Assembly (NCBI RefSeq): GCF_003143555.1
Contig: NZ_CP029347.1
Location: 2,046,001-2,110,000 of the forward strand
Reading direction: 5' to 3'
From: Saliniradius amylolyticus
Lineage (GTDB): Bacteria; Pseudomonadota; Gammaproteobacteria; Enterobacterales; Alteromonadaceae
Length of the DNA: 64,000 bases
Shown here: piece by piece, positions 47,452-56,575 of the stretch
Layout: the number at the start of each line of letters is the position of its first letter
How positions within the stretch are numbered: position 1 is the first letter of the stretch
Made by a program: the position numbers and the translations under genes
Notes under the pieces: generated by a model
Seen by the model: only the letters and a program-made list of their open reading frames with translations
Database searches by the model: none
Told to the model about the DNA's origin: nothing

Positions 47452-47676
47452 ACGGTTTCCTTTGCTGCCCCTGAATCGCCTTTACTCTGGCGTATTTTAT
47501 TTGACGTTAACTGAGATTTCAGCAAGTTATGTTCCATATCGGAACTATAAACCAGATAATACCAATCCGTATAGTCTTGCTGAATGATTACAAGCCCATA
47601 CGGACGGGCATAAACGCTGATTCATCTTCAACACACAGGCGACCTCTATACGAGGTAATCGAGAAAGGAACACAGA
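47452..47676 (-). other. Structured leader between asd and fimV
   Basis: No gene is seen here. It contains inverted repeats: TCCGTAT / ATACGGA (47566-47572 and 47598-47604), GCCC / GGGC (47594-47609) that would compete with it, and ACCTC / GAGGT (47642-47656). It should contain the fimV promoter and a long 5' untranslated region. Confidence 0.35.
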
Positions 47677-47698
47677 CAGGCCCGAAAACTCGGGCCTG
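47677..47698 (-). terminator. Stem-loop terminator of asd
   Basis: Nine-base arms CAGGCCCGA / TCGGGCCTG with a 4-base loop start 10 bases beyond the asd stop. Reading minus, a moderately T-rich TGTGTTCCTTTC follows. Confidence 0.65.
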
Positions 47699-47707
47699 GA
47701 GGAAAGC

Positions 47708-48724
47708 TTACAGGTAGTCGCGAATAAGGACTTCGGCAATCTGGACACTGTTAGTGGCGGCACCTTTGCGCACATTATCCGATACCACCCATAAATTGAG
47801 TCCATGAGGATGGGTATAGTCCGCACGCACCCGGCCAACAAATACCTCGTCTTTACCACTGGCATCACCGACCTGAGTCGGAAAGTCTTCCCGATTTTCC
47901 ATTAACACAACACCCGGAGCCTGGCGCAGTAGCGATTTGACCTGCTCAATATCCACCGGTTGATGGGTTTCCAGGTGCACCGCCTCGCCATGACCGTAAA
48001 ACACCGGTACCCGAACGGCCGTAGCATTTACCAAAATGGCATCATCGGCGAAGATTTTCTGGGTTTCCCAGTGCATCTTCATCTCTTCCTTGGTGTAGTC
48101 ATTATCCTGGAATACATCGATGTGAGGTATCGCGTTGAAGGCAATCTGCCGATCATAAGCTTCCACCTTGGCCTCCCGGCCACTGAGCAAGTCCGCAGTC
48201 TGCTTGGCCAGCTCTTCCATCGCCGACTTTCCTGAACCGGAAACCGACTGGTAGGTGGCCACGTTAATCCGGCTGATATGCAGCGCATCGTGAATCGGCT
48301 TCAATGCGACCAGCATCTGAATGGTAGAGCAGTTCGGGTTGGCAATAATATTACGATTGCGAAACTCCGCCAACGCCTCAGGATTCACTTCTGGAACCAC
48401 CAATGGAACATCCGGGTCGTAACGGAACTGTGAGGTATTATCGATCACCACACAGCCTGCCTCTGCCGCGATAGGCGCAAACTTTTCTGAAACACTGCCA
48501 CCCGCGGAGAAAAAGCCCAGTTGAACCTGACTCCAGTCAAATTTATCCGCGTCCTGTACGGTAATCTCTTCGCCTTTGAAGGTCACCTTACCACCCGCAG
48601 AGCGAGCGCTGGCTAGAGGATAGAGCTTGTTAATGGGAAATTGACGCTCTTCCAAAATTTCAATCATATGCTGACCTACCAGACCGGTAGCGCCCAGCAC
48701 AGCTACATCAAAGGCACGGGACAT
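47708..48724 (-). CDS. asd: Aspartate-semialdehyde dehydrogenase
   Basis: A 338-residue enzyme with NADP site GATGLVG (11-17), catalytic Cys132 in NPNCSTIQM and VSGSGKSAMEELAKQ downstream. It reduces aspartyl phosphate to aspartate semialdehyde for Lys, Thr, Met and diaminopimelate synthesis. In E. coli the same position is held by the inactive homologue usg; here the active-site Cys is kept, so it should be a true Asd. Good RBS (AAGGAG). 14 bases after pdxB. Confidence 0.95.
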   Translation of the reverse strand: MSRAFDVAVLGATGLVGQHMIEILEERQFPINKLYPLASARSAGGKVTFKGEEITVQDADKFDWSQVQLGFFSAGGSVSEKFAPIAAEAGCVVIDNTSQFRYDPDVPLVVPEVNPEALAEFRNRNIIANPNCSTIQMLVALKPIHDALHISRINVATYQSVSGSGKSAMEELAKQTADLLSGREAKVEAYDRQIAFNAIPHIDVFQDNDYTKEEMKMHWETQKIFADDAILVNATAVRVPVFYGHGEAVHLETHQPVDIEQVKSLLRQAPGVVLMENREDFPTQVGDASGKDEVFVGRVRADYTHPHGLNLWVVSDNVRKGAATNSVQIAEVLIRDYL

Positions 48725-48738
48725 GGATAACTTACTCC

Positions 48739-49863
48739 TTAGGCTTGATTAAATCCGAGTCGGTAGATTGCCTCTGAAAAGGGCGAATTTCCAGTACAAA
48801 GTTGCGCCGCGGCAAATTCTCTTCTTATAGCATAGTGCCGCCGGATATAATTAAACGCCTCAGGGCCAGTTACCCGGTCGCGAAACTGTCTATCGTCCGC
48901 GCGTGCATCGTACACCGGTAACACCGCCGCCTGAAGTGCCTGCTCCAGTGTCTTAGCCTGGCGTATGTCGAGCGTCGGCAAATCAGGTTCAGGCAGTATC
49001 CCGGACAATGTCAGCGTCTCCTCAACACCCAGATGTTGGCAAAGGGCCTGGTATAACATGGCTGTGCCCCTGACCTTACCCTCCAGAGTATGTCCGGCGA
49101 TGTGAGCAGTGGCCAGCTTCACATAAGGCAGTAAACCCAGCTCGATATCGGGCTCTTTATCCCACACATCTAAAACCACATTGCCGTCCCAGCCCTGTTT
49201 AAAGAGCTCAAGCAGAGCCTGGTTATCCACCACTTCTCCGCGACAGGCATTGATCAAAAGCTGAGAGCGGTTCAAGTTTGCCAAACGCTCAGCACCGAAC
49301 AGGTTTCGAGTGGAGTACGGCCCTTCTTCCACCAAGGGCACATGCAGACTGATAACGTCACACTCCATCAATGCATCCAGCGGATGAAACACGCGGGCGT
49401 CGCCAGCTTGCTCCAGCGGAGGGTCGCACAGCCGGTACGCTACCCCCAAAGCATCCAGCTTACGGCTGAGCGCCGTCCCCACATGGCCGGCTCCAAGAAC
49501 CCCCACCTTTTTATCTGTGAGCTGCCAGCCATTCTTCAGAGCCATTATCACCAACACACTGATGACGTACTCTGCCACCGCTTCGGCGTTACAGCCTGCT
49601 GCAGAGACAAATCGGATATCATTCTCAGCCAGATAAGTTTTATCGACATGATTCGTCCCTGCCGTCGCTGTGCCCACAAACTGAAGCTTGTCAGCCTGGG
49701 ACAATAGCTCGGGGGTAACGGCAGTAGTGGAGCGCACCAACAGAGCGTCTACGTCTTTAAGATGATGTGGTTGCAGAGTGCCAGACTTAAACGGCTGACA
49801 ATCGCCCAGTTGGGCAAAAAACGTCGGAGCTTCCAGCACCGACTGCTCATAAAGCAATTTCAT
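48739..49863 (-). CDS. pdxB: Erythronate-4-phosphate dehydrogenase
   Basis: A 374-residue D-isomer 2-hydroxyacid dehydrogenase: FVGTATAGTNHVDKTYLAEN, Rossmann GVLGAGHVGTALSRKLDALG, INACRGEVVDNQALLE, and the PdxB-specific C-terminal dimerisation domain (after AGHTLEGKVRGTAMLYQ). It oxidises 4-phosphoerythronate in pyridoxal phosphate synthesis. First gene of a likely pdxB-asd unit. Confidence 0.97.
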   Translation of the reverse strand: MKLLYEQSVLEAPTFFAQLGDCQPFKSGTLQPHHLKDVDALLVRSTTAVTPELLSQADKLQFVGTATAGTNHVDKTYLAENDIRFVSAAGCNAEAVAEYVISVLVIMALKNGWQLTDKKVGVLGAGHVGTALSRKLDALGVAYRLCDPPLEQAGDARVFHPLDALMECDVISLHVPLVEEGPYSTRNLFGAERLANLNRSQLLINACRGEVVDNQALLELFKQGWDGNVVLDVWDKEPDIELGLLPYVKLATAHIAGHTLEGKVRGTAMLYQALCQHLGVEETLTLSGILPEPDLPTLDIRQAKTLEQALQAAVLPVYDARADDRQFRDRVTGPEAFNYIRRHYAIRREFAAAQLCTGNSPFSEAIYRLGFNQA

Positions 49864-49910
49864 AAGTAAGATGGATAGTCCGTAAAGATCACTGCGGCTA
49901 TTGTGCCTGC

Positions 49911-50708
49911 CTAGGGCGAAAAAGCCGAATCTAAAATTCGCTGCTTATATTGCTGCTGCTCGCTTAAGGAAAAACCATGGCGACTGAGGATATCCGTCAG
50001 TTCATCGCTGTTGGCCAGTTTTTTCATACCGATGGCAAAGGTTTTTCGGCGCTGCTCTGACTCAGCATCCACGATCGGGAAAATCAAATAGAGACGATGG
50101 GTCGCCAATTCGGGTTTAATAAATTCCACCTTCTTCAAACCGCCAAGCTCAGTTAAACGGTCATCATGGCTGAGCCAGTATTTTGCCACCTCATGGGTCC
50201 CCGCCACTAACTCCACCCGACCGCGCAGCAGCATATACAAACTGGTGGGCAGATCCCGCGTGCGGGTAATGCTCAAAAAGGGCGCATTATCGAAGGCCTC
50301 GCTGACGGCGTAATTTTCCCCTTTGCTGATCACATAGGGCTTTAAGCTGGTCAGCTCACCGTTAAAGCTAAGCTTGCCGTTACGGCGCTGTATCAGTCCT
50401 GTGTGTGACTCTGCAACGGGTACACTGTAGAGGAATTGGCTGGCGCGGCTCTGCTTGTAATAAGCTCCCAGAACGGCGGTTCTTTGCCCGCTCTGGGCCA
50501 ACTTCATGGCCCGGCTCCACTGAACGAACTCGATCTGTGCCTCTATGCCCTGCTCTTTTAGCGCAGTCAGGGTAACCTCGGACAACCAGCCCTGATTTTT
50601 AAGGTTAGGGGCAAAGTACGGCGGAAAAGGCTCGGTGGTAATACGCCAGGGCTCAGCGTGACCAACGCTGGTCAAAATGAATAACCCTAGCAGAATAAGC
50701 CGTGTCAC
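49911..50708 (-). CDS. Periplasmic solute-binding protein (SBP_bac_3-like)
   Basis: A 265-residue protein with a signal peptide (residues 1-18, LILLGLFILTSVGHA) and mature start EPWRITTEPFPPYFAPNL, then GWLSEVTLTALKEQGIEAQI and FVQWSRAMKLA, the same scheme as the protein at 5560-6234. Start is GTG 50708. No transporter genes adjoin. It lies 47 bases before pdxB on the same strand, downstream of the fabB terminator. Ligand unknown; orphan proteins of this kind may serve sensing. Confidence 0.83.
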   Translation of the reverse strand: MTRLILLGLFILTSVGHAEPWRITTEPFPPYFAPNLKNQGWLSEVTLTALKEQGIEAQIEFVQWSRAMKLAQSGQRTAVLGAYYKQSRASQFLYSVPVAESHTGLIQRRNGKLSFNGELTSLKPYVISKGENYAVSEAFDNAPFLSITRTRDLPTSLYMLLRGRVELVAGTHEVAKYWLSHDDRLTELGGLKKVEFIKPELATHRLYLIFPIVDAESEQRRKTFAIGMKKLANSDELTDILSRHGFSLSEQQQYKQRILDSAFSP

Positions 50709-50754
50709 AACGCCTCTTGATCAAGTATGGATTCATAGGAGATTTTAACGGTAA

Positions 50755-50781
50755 AAAGCCCGTACTTAAAGCACGGGCTTT
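50755..50781 (-). terminator. Rho-independent terminator of fabB
   Basis: Arms AAAGCCCGT / ACGGGCTTT with a 9-base loop, 29 bases past the fabB stop on the minus strand. Reading minus it ends in a T run (A run at 50753-50757 on plus). Confidence 0.85.
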
Positions 50782-50809
50782 CGCTTGCTTCTACGCCTTT
50801 AGTCGGAGG

Positions 50810-52024
50810 TTAGCCTTGGTACTTCTCCATCACCAAAGTGGCATTGGTACCACCAAAGCCGAAGCTGTTGGACATAACGCGATTCACTGCCTGCTCACGC
50901 GCCTGAGTAACAATGTCCAGTCCCTCAGCCTTTTCGTCCAGATTGTCGATATTCACCGAAGGTGCGATAAAGCCTTCCTGCATCATCAGCAACGAATAAA
51001 TCGCTTCGTGCACACCGGCTGCCCCCAAGGCATGGCCGGTCATTGCCTTAGTAGCGCTGATGGCCGGAGATTTACCGCCAAATACTTCCTGGATCGCGGC
51101 CAACTCTTTAACATCCCCCACCGGCGTAGAAGTGCCGTGGGTATTCAAATAATCGATATCACCGTCGACAGTTGCCAAAGCCTGCTGCATACAGCGCACT
51201 GCGCCTTCGCCGCTTGGGGCAACCATGTCAAAACCATCTGAGGTCGAGCCATAACCGGTGACTTCAGCATAGATGGTCGCGCCACGTGCCAACGCATGTT
51301 CCAGTTCTTCAACCACGACCATGCCACCGCCACCGGAGATCACGAAACCGTCACGGTCAGCGTCATAGGTGCGCGAAGCCTTGTCCGGCGTCTCATTCCG
51401 CTTGGTGGAGAGCGCGCCCATGGCGTCAAACTCCATTGCCAGAGTCCAGTCCACTTCTTCACCGCCTCCGGCAAATACAACGTCCTGCTTATTGAGTTGG
51501 ATCTGTTCCACGGCGTGGCCGATACAGTGGGCACTGGTGGCACAGGCCGAGGCGATAGAATAGTTCATGCCACGAATTTTAAAGGGCGTAGCTAAGCAGG
51601 CCGAAACCGTGCTACTCATCGTGCGAGGCACCATATAAGGGCCGACGCGCTTCACGCCTTTGTTGCGAAGAATATCGGCTGCCTCTACCTGATTCTTGGA
51701 CGACGCTCCACCGGACCCTGCTACCAAGCCGGTACGGTCATTGGAGACTAATTCTTCCGGCAATCCGGCATCTTCGATGGCCTGCTGCATGGCGATATAG
51801 GCATAGGCGGCCGCCTCGCCCATAAAACGCAACGCCTTACGATCAATATGTTCTTTCACGTCCAGTTTGATATCGCCCCAGACCTGGCTACGCAGATTCA
51901 TATCTGCAAACTGCTGGGAGAATCGAATACCGCTGGCTCCCGATTTCAGAGACTCAAGCACTTCTTGCTTATTGTTACCAATACTGGATACCAGACCCAG
52001 CCCGGTAATCACTGCTCTTCTCAT
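50810..52024 (-). CDS. fabB: Beta-ketoacyl-ACP synthase I
   Basis: A 404-residue condensing enzyme with Cys161 ([12 protein letters not shown]) and the two catalytic histidines in [11 protein letters not shown] and [13 protein letters not shown]-terminus [20 protein letters not shown] and GGGEEVDW are FabB rather than FabF features. It elongates cis-unsaturated fatty acyl-ACP. Monocistronic, divergent from mnmC, with a strong terminator and a candidate FadR half-site upstream. Confidence 0.95.
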   Translation of the reverse strand: MRRAVITGLGLVSSIGNNKQEVLESLKSGASGIRFSQQFADMNLRSQVWGDIKLDVKEHIDRKALRFMGEAAAYAYIAMQQAIEDAGLPEELVSNDRTGLVAGSGGASSKNQVEAADILRNKGVKRVGPYMVPRTMSSTVSACLATPFKIRGMNYSIASACATSAHCIGHAVEQIQLNKQDVVFAGGGEEVDWTLAMEFDAMGALSTKRNETPDKASRTYDADRDGFVISGGGGMVVVEELEHALARGATIYAEVTGYGSTSDGFDMVAPSGEGAVRCMQQALATVDGDIDYLNTHGTSTPVGDVKELAAIQEVFGGKSPAISATKAMTGHALGAAGVHEAIYSLLMMQEGFIAPSVNIDNLDEKAEGLDIVTQAREQAVNRVMSNSFGFGGTNATLVMEKYQG

Positions 52025-52088
52025 GTTGCTTACCTTAATCGCTCTTGGTTAATGTTTACGCCGTACATGGTAATGATTTTGACGCGCT

Positions 52089-52104
52089 AACTGGTCTGCT
52101 CTTT
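52089..52104. promoter_or_regulatory. Candidate FadR-like half-site upstream of fabB
   Basis: AACTGGTCTGCTCTTT matches the left half (AACTGGTC) of the FadR consensus exactly but the right half poorly. It lies about 65 bases upstream of the fabB ATG. FadR activates fabB in E. coli from an upstream site. This may be a weak site or chance. Confidence 0.25.
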
Positions 52105-52196
52105 CCTGTCCGACAACACAGGAAGCTATTGGTTTTATATCCGGCTTACGTAAAATAGCTGCCTTCTGCCCGTCACTGTCTAACAGGATCCTAACT

Positions 52197-54182
52197 ATGT
52201 CACTGGAAACCGCTCGCCTGCACTTTAATGAACAGGGTACCCCAGTGGCAGAGAGCTATGACGATGTGTACTTCTCCAATGCCAATGGCCTGGAGGAGAG
52301 CCGGTTTGTGTTCATCCATAATAATGGACTTTCTCAGCGCTGGTGTCAGTACCAACTTGATGAATTTTGCATTGCCGAAACGGGATTCGGCACGGGGCTG
52401 AACTTTCTGGCCAGTTGGCAAGCCTTCGGGCAATTCCGTCGTCAGCAGCCCGATTCACCACTAACCCGACTCAGATTTATCAGCACCGAAAAACACCCAA
52501 TAAGCGCTCAGGATCTGGCCACCGCACTTGCCCGATGGCCTGAACTGGCCGATTACAGTCGGCGCTTACAAGCCAATTATCCTTCTGCCACCTATGGCTG
52601 CCACCGCCTGCACTTCTTCTGTAACAACTATGAGGTGGTTCTGGACCTCTGGCTGGGCGATCTGCATCAACTCCTTCCCCAGATGGAATGCCCGAAGCAA
52701 GGATTAGTGGACGCCTGGTTCTTAGACGGCTTTGCCCCGAGCAAAAATCCCGATATGTGGACCGACGAGCTCTTTTCCCATATGGCACGACTGGGTAAAG
52801 ACAACAGCACCTTTGCCACCTTTACCGCCGCGGGTTTTGTGCGGCGCGGGTTGCAGGAGGCGGGCTTTGATGTAAAAAAAGTACCAGGCTTCGGCCGAAA
52901 GCGAGAGATGCTGGCCGGGACGCTCACCGTTCAAGTCACCACACCTCATCCTCAGCCCTGGTTTTGCCCACAGGCTGCAACCGGGCGTGAAGTCTGTATT
53001 ATCGGTGCAGGCTTGGCCGGCGCCAACCTGGCTTATAGTCTGGTTCAGCAAGGCTATCGGGTAAGAGTATTCACTAAGGGCATCGCCGATGGTGCGTCGG
53101 GCAATACCCAGGGCGGTTTTTACCCTCAACTCCATGCCCAGGCCAACACCGCCAGCTTGTTGATGGCACAAGGCTTTGAATTTGCACGCCGCCGCTATGC
53201 TCAATTACTTGATCACGGTCATACCTTTGAACACCAGTTTTGCGGCGTGCTTCAACTTGGCTTTAACGCGAACAGCGATGCCCGTTTGCAGAACCTGTTG
53301 TCTAAGGGGATCTGGCCGGAAACGCTGTTAAAAGGAGTCAGTGCCGAGCGAGCCGAAGAGCTGGCGGGTCTGCCTCTACCCTACTCAGGGATCTTTTTTA
53401 AATACGGCGGTTGGATTAATCCGGCTCAACTGGTCAGGGCTCTGTTTGACGCCTGCGGCGAGTACTGCCAGCTGTATTCAGAACATGAACTGGCATCACT
53501 CGAGCCACAGGACAAAGGCTGGCGTCTTGAGTTTAGTAACGGCCTTGAGTATGACACCGAGATTTTAGTGCTGGCTTCCGGTGCCGAGGGTGCGCAACTT
53601 GACGCACTGGCCGATCTGCCGCTAAGGCCCGTACGCGGTCAGGTAGAATCAGTGCCAAGCCAGGGCCAGTTAAACAACCTCAAGACGGTACTCTGCCATA
53701 AGGGCTATCTCACCCCGGCTCTGAACAATCGTCATGCCTTGGGCTCCACTTACATTAAAGGTGACGTTAATACCGAGGCGAGAATCTCTGAAACCGAGAG
53801 TAACCTATCTCAGCAAGCACAGGCGTTAAAGGACTGTGACTGGGCGCAACAGATTGGCAGCGATGGACAAGCAAGAGCCTCGGTGAGGCTGTCTACCCCG
53901 GATCACCTGCCTCTGGTGGGAAGAGTGCCCGATTATCAGGCTCAGCGTGAACAGTATCAGACACTACACCGTTTTCCAAAAGCGCAGCGGTACACAGAGC
54001 CAGAACAACACGCGGGGCTCTATGTGCTGACCGGTTTTGGATCGCGCGCCTTATGCACGGCACCGCTGGCCGCTGAGGCACTGGCTTGCCAGATCGGCGG
54101 CAAGGCCTTGCCACTGACGCGAGATCAGTTGGCCGCGTTAAGTCCCAACCGCTTTTTAATTCGCGAGCTTATACGGGGTTAA
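52197..54182 (+). CDS. mnmC: Bifunctional tRNA 5-methylaminomethyl-2-thiouridine biosynthesis protein
   Basis: A 661-residue two-domain enzyme. The N-terminal DUF752 methyltransferase (1-250) has ETGFGTGLNFL as SAM site and DAWFLDGFAPSKNPDMW; the C-terminal FAD oxidoreductase (260-661) has GAGLAG at 270-275 and YVLTGFGSRALCTAPLAAE. It converts cmnm5(s2)U34 to nm5 and then mnm5(s2)U34 in tRNA. Its stop overlaps that of the convergent FlgO-like gene by 3-4 bases. Confidence 0.96.
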   Translation: MSLETARLHFNEQGTPVAESYDDVYFSNANGLEESRFVFIHNNGLSQRWCQYQLDEFCIAETGFGTGLNFLASWQAFGQFRRQQPDSPLTRLRFISTEKHPISAQDLATALARWPELADYSRRLQANYPSATYGCHRLHFFCNNYEVVLDLWLGDLHQLLPQMECPKQGLVDAWFLDGFAPSKNPDMWTDELFSHMARLGKDNSTFATFTAAGFVRRGLQEAGFDVKKVPGFGRKREMLAGTLTVQVTTPHPQPWFCPQAATGREVCIIGAGLAGANLAYSLVQQGYRVRVFTKGIADGASGNTQGGFYPQLHAQANTASLLMAQGFEFARRRYAQLLDHGHTFEHQFCGVLQLGFNANSDARLQNLLSKGIWPETLLKGVSAERAEELAGLPLPYSGIFFKYGGWINPAQLVRALFDACGEYCQLYSEHELASLEPQDKGWRLEFSNGLEYDTEILVLASGAEGAQLDALADLPLRPVRGQVESVPSQGQLNNLKTVLCHKGYLTPALNNRHALGSTYIKGDVNTEARISETESNLSQQAQALKDCDWAQQIGSDGQARASVRLSTPDHLPLVGRVPDYQAQREQYQTLHRFPKAQRYTEPEQHAGLYVLTGFGSRALCTAPLAAEALACQIGGKALPLTRDQLAALSPNRFLIRELIRG

Positions 54183-54778
54183 TGCGCTAACTTCGGCCGG
54201 AGGCTGGCCACTACAAAACCGGGAATAAAATTACTGGCGCTTGACACCACAGAACGATCCTGCATTGAGATAATCCGTGAGCTTACGTCGACCCCGCGGT
54301 GGTGCCGGCTCAGGGTTCCAGCCAAAACATAGTCGATATGCTGCTTAGACGCGAGATCTTCTAACTGACGGGAAAATACCAGGTCCCCCTGAGCGGTCAC
54401 CGTGATATCCCCGGTGGCCTTATAATCCACCAGTGTAATGCCATAGCTTTGCATCTGAGCGATCAGCTTTTCGGCCACCTGATTGCCCAGAACACTTGTA
54501 GTATTAAGGCTGTTGTCCAGTTCCACAAAAGACGCCACGGCCAATGTCTCCCCCTTGGATAAGGAGCCAAGGTTTCTCATCAACTCCATGGCAATCTGGT
54601 TGGCGTAATCGTCCAACGCTTTGTGAGTGTAATGAGCCCGATAACTATTGCTGGGGGCCCGGTACTCGGGCTGTGGTGCGGCCACCGGTTCTGGCTCCAC
54701 AACAGCATAGAAGAAGGGCCTGGTCGTGTTACACGCCATCAAGCTCAATAGCAGCGGCATTAGTAACATGGCTCGCAT
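54179..54778 (-). CDS. FlgO-like lipoprotein, copy 3 of 3
   Basis: A 199-residue lipoprotein (lipobox LMAC, predicted Cys16). The core ETLAVASFVELDNSLNTTSV, then LGNQVAEKLIAQMQSYGITL, VDYKATGDITVT, GDLVFSR and IDYVLAGTLSRHHRGVDVSS is the FlgO domain. In Vibrio, FlgO is an outer-membrane protein needed for normal motility. Here no flagellar genes are near. It follows the middle copy by a base or two, so the three form an operon. It is the shortest copy, with no long linker. Confidence 0.82.
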   Translation of the reverse strand: MRAMLLMPLLLSLMACNTTRPFFYAVVEPEPVAAPQPEYRAPSNSYRAHYTHKALDDYANQIAMELMRNLGSLSKGETLAVASFVELDNSLNTTSVLGNQVAEKLIAQMQSYGITLVDYKATGDITVTAQGDLVFSRQLEDLASKQHIDYVLAGTLSRHHRGVDVSSRIISMQDRSVVSSASNFIPGFVVASLRPKLAH

Positions 54779-54779
54779 A

Positions 54780-55571
54780 CTAGTCTCCTTCCACCAGTTT
54801 CACTCCATCCACTGTTTCTTCATTACTGGGCAGGATGGCTTCCACCACATAGTAAGGGATCAGCTTCTGAGCACTGGCCACCACGGCCTTAGATTCCAAG
54901 CCTAGGATACGGGCATTCACCAGATAGCCCCCCTGATGGCGGGTCAGGGTGCCGGTAAGGATATACTCCAGCGGGGCGCTCTCTTCCAGCTCCAGAAAGT
55001 CACGGCTGAGAATAAAGTCGCCTTGCTCCGTTACCCGGATGTAGTCGGTGGACTTATAATCCAGTACAGGAATGCGGAACTTGTGCAGCTCGTGCATAAA
55101 GGATTCGGCCAGCTGGAAGCCTAACAGATTGGTCTTCTGCAGGTCGCTGTCTAATAAGGCAAAGTGAGTCACGCCCACCGGCGTCTTGTCAGACACATAC
55201 TCCATATTGCCGATCAGATCCTGGGTCAGGTTGCGCACATAGTCGCCCACATGTTTAGTTAATTCTTTGCCATAGTAGGCGCGGTCGCTGTCGGCATACA
55301 CCGCCCCCTGTCCGAAAGCCTGTACGGCACCGAAGGCATCCACCTGCGGCTGATTTTGACGATAATAATGGTTAAGAGGTTGAGACTTGCTTTTCGGCGA
55401 AGCACCATAGTAGCCACCCACATTGGTTATAGGGGGCTTACTCTCGACCTTAGGTGCCTGAGAGCGGATATCTACCGTCGTTTTATGAGACTGATCGTCT
55501 GGGTGAACGACGCAGCCTGTGACTACCGGCGTCACCAATACAGCAACCATAAAAGCGCGCAAATTCATCAT
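54780..55571 (-). CDS. FlgO-like lipoprotein, copy 2 of 3
   Basis: A 263-residue lipoprotein (lipobox VTGC, predicted Cys20) with a 70-residue low-complexity linker before the FlgO domain (about 110-245: VGVTHFALLDSDLQKTNLLG, LDYKSTDYIRVTEQGDFILS, YILTGTLTRHQGGYLVNARI). It differs from the other copies in its linker, rich in Ser, Gln and Tyr (GGYYGASPKSKSQPLNHYYR). Probably outer-membrane anchored, facing the periplasm. Three bases separate it from the upstream copy. Confidence 0.82.
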   Translation of the reverse strand: MMNLRAFMVAVLVTPVVTGCVVHPDDQSHKTTVDIRSQAPKVESKPPITNVGGYYGASPKSKSQPLNHYYRQNQPQVDAFGAVQAFGQGAVYADSDRAYYGKELTKHVGDYVRNLTQDLIGNMEYVSDKTPVGVTHFALLDSDLQKTNLLGFQLAESFMHELHKFRIPVLDYKSTDYIRVTEQGDFILSRDFLELEESAPLEYILTGTLTRHQGGYLVNARILGLESKAVVASAQKLIPYYVVEAILPSNEETVDGVKLVEGD

Positions 55572-55574
55572 GAC

Positions 55575-56201
55575 TTACTCCGATGCAGGTTTGATATAGA
55601 GCATTCCGTTTCGGGTGGTCACCCTTTCCTGTTGCCAGAACAACTCTGCGGGGAAAAACTTAGTGGCGGCAGCCACCACCGACTTATCTTTAACCGAGAT
55701 CACCCGGGCGTTAACCATGGCGCCGTTTTCCTGCTCGGTCAGGGTGCCAGAGATATAAAAATCGATGGCATGGCCCTGAGCAAGCTCACTCACTTTCCGG
55801 GACATCACTCGATCCGCTCTGGGCTCAATAATAATATCGTCCATCACTTTAAAATCATGAGTAATGTAGCCCCGACGGCTCGCTTCGGTCATCAGGCCTT
55901 GTTCCAGCTGATGGCCTAAGAGGTTCAAAGGATGTTGTTCGTTTTGCTGGTACTGCATGGGAGCCACTGGCACGAAGGTGGCAACGGCGAAACGGCCATT
56001 GCCGAGATTATCGAAGCGCTGTTCCATCAGGCCAAAGAGCTCATCGGCCAGATAAAAGGTGTGTAGTTCGATCTCACCCAGTTCCCGGGCGACGGGAATG
56101 GGCCGTTGATAGTCCGGCGTACCACCAGACTGTGGGGGTGCCTGCAAGGCACACCCTGCTAGGGAGGTGAGCACCACACCAAGCAGAACAAGAATACGCA
56201 T
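55575..56201 (-). CDS. FlgO-like lipoprotein, copy 1 of 3
   Basis: A 208-residue lipoprotein (lipobox LAGC, predicted Cys17). FlgO core: GRFAVATFVPVAPMQYQQNE, LNLLGHQLEQGLMTEASRRG, DFKVMDDIIIEPRADRVMSR and FYISGTLTEQENGAMVNARV. First gene of the three-copy run and the most divergent in its N-terminal half. About 75 bases separate it from yfcL upstream. Function unknown beyond the FlgO family link. Confidence 0.82.
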   Translation of the reverse strand: MRILVLLGVVLTSLAGCALQAPPQSGGTPDYQRPIPVARELGEIELHTFYLADELFGLMEQRFDNLGNGRFAVATFVPVAPMQYQQNEQHPLNLLGHQLEQGLMTEASRRGYITHDFKVMDDIIIEPRADRVMSRKVSELAQGHAIDFYISGTLTEQENGAMVNARVISVKDKSVVAAATKFFPAELFWQQERVTTRNGMLYIKPASE

Positions 56202-56276
56202 AAAACCCCTTTATCACGGTGTCAAAACACCGACATTGCCATTACTGGCCTAATCTAAAGCAGGTTTTATGCCAGG

Positions 56277-56561
56277 TTAATTATCGAATTGAGTCAGTCG
56301 TTGCCAGCGCTCGGCCACCTGCTGAGCATCTCTGTCTTCCAACTCCTTTTCGGCAAAAGCCGCATCCAGCGACGACTGCATGGCCTGATTGAGATTATCC
56401 AGGCTGTAATCCTGGGCGTTCAGGGCTTCGGCCACCTTAAGATCGAAATGGCCATTGAGGTAACTGGCCACAAACAGTTCCTGTTCGCTGCCCTGCTCCA
56501 GCGTATGCTCGTACTCGGCTTCCACATGCTCGATAAAGCGTTCAAACCGCTGCTGCGACAT
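56277..56561 (-). CDS. yfcL: YfcL-family protein
   Basis: A 94-residue acidic helical protein: SQQRFERFIEHVEAEYEHTL, EQELFVASYLNGHFDLKVAE and the C-terminal AERWQRLTQF. This resembles E. coli YfcL (function unknown), whose gene is also near epmC (yfcM), aroC and prmB. ATG 56561 chosen because AGGAG is seven bases upstream; ATG 56567 is too close to it. Confidence 0.85.
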   Translation of the reverse strand: MSQQRFERFIEHVEAEYEHTLEQGSEQELFVASYLNGHFDLKVAEALNAQDYSLDNLNQAMQSSLDAAFAEKELEDRDAQQVAERWQRLTQFDN

Positions 56562-56575
56562 TGGCATACTCCTGT

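Noticed and set aside
47708-48724. Reading this gene as usg, the inactive Asd homologue beside pdxB and truA in E. coli
   Set aside because: The catalytic cysteine (NPNCSTIQ) is present, so asd fits better.
50810-52024. fabF instead of fabB
   Set aside because: The N-terminus, GGGEEVDW and length of 404 fit FabB; no acpP or fabG adjoin.
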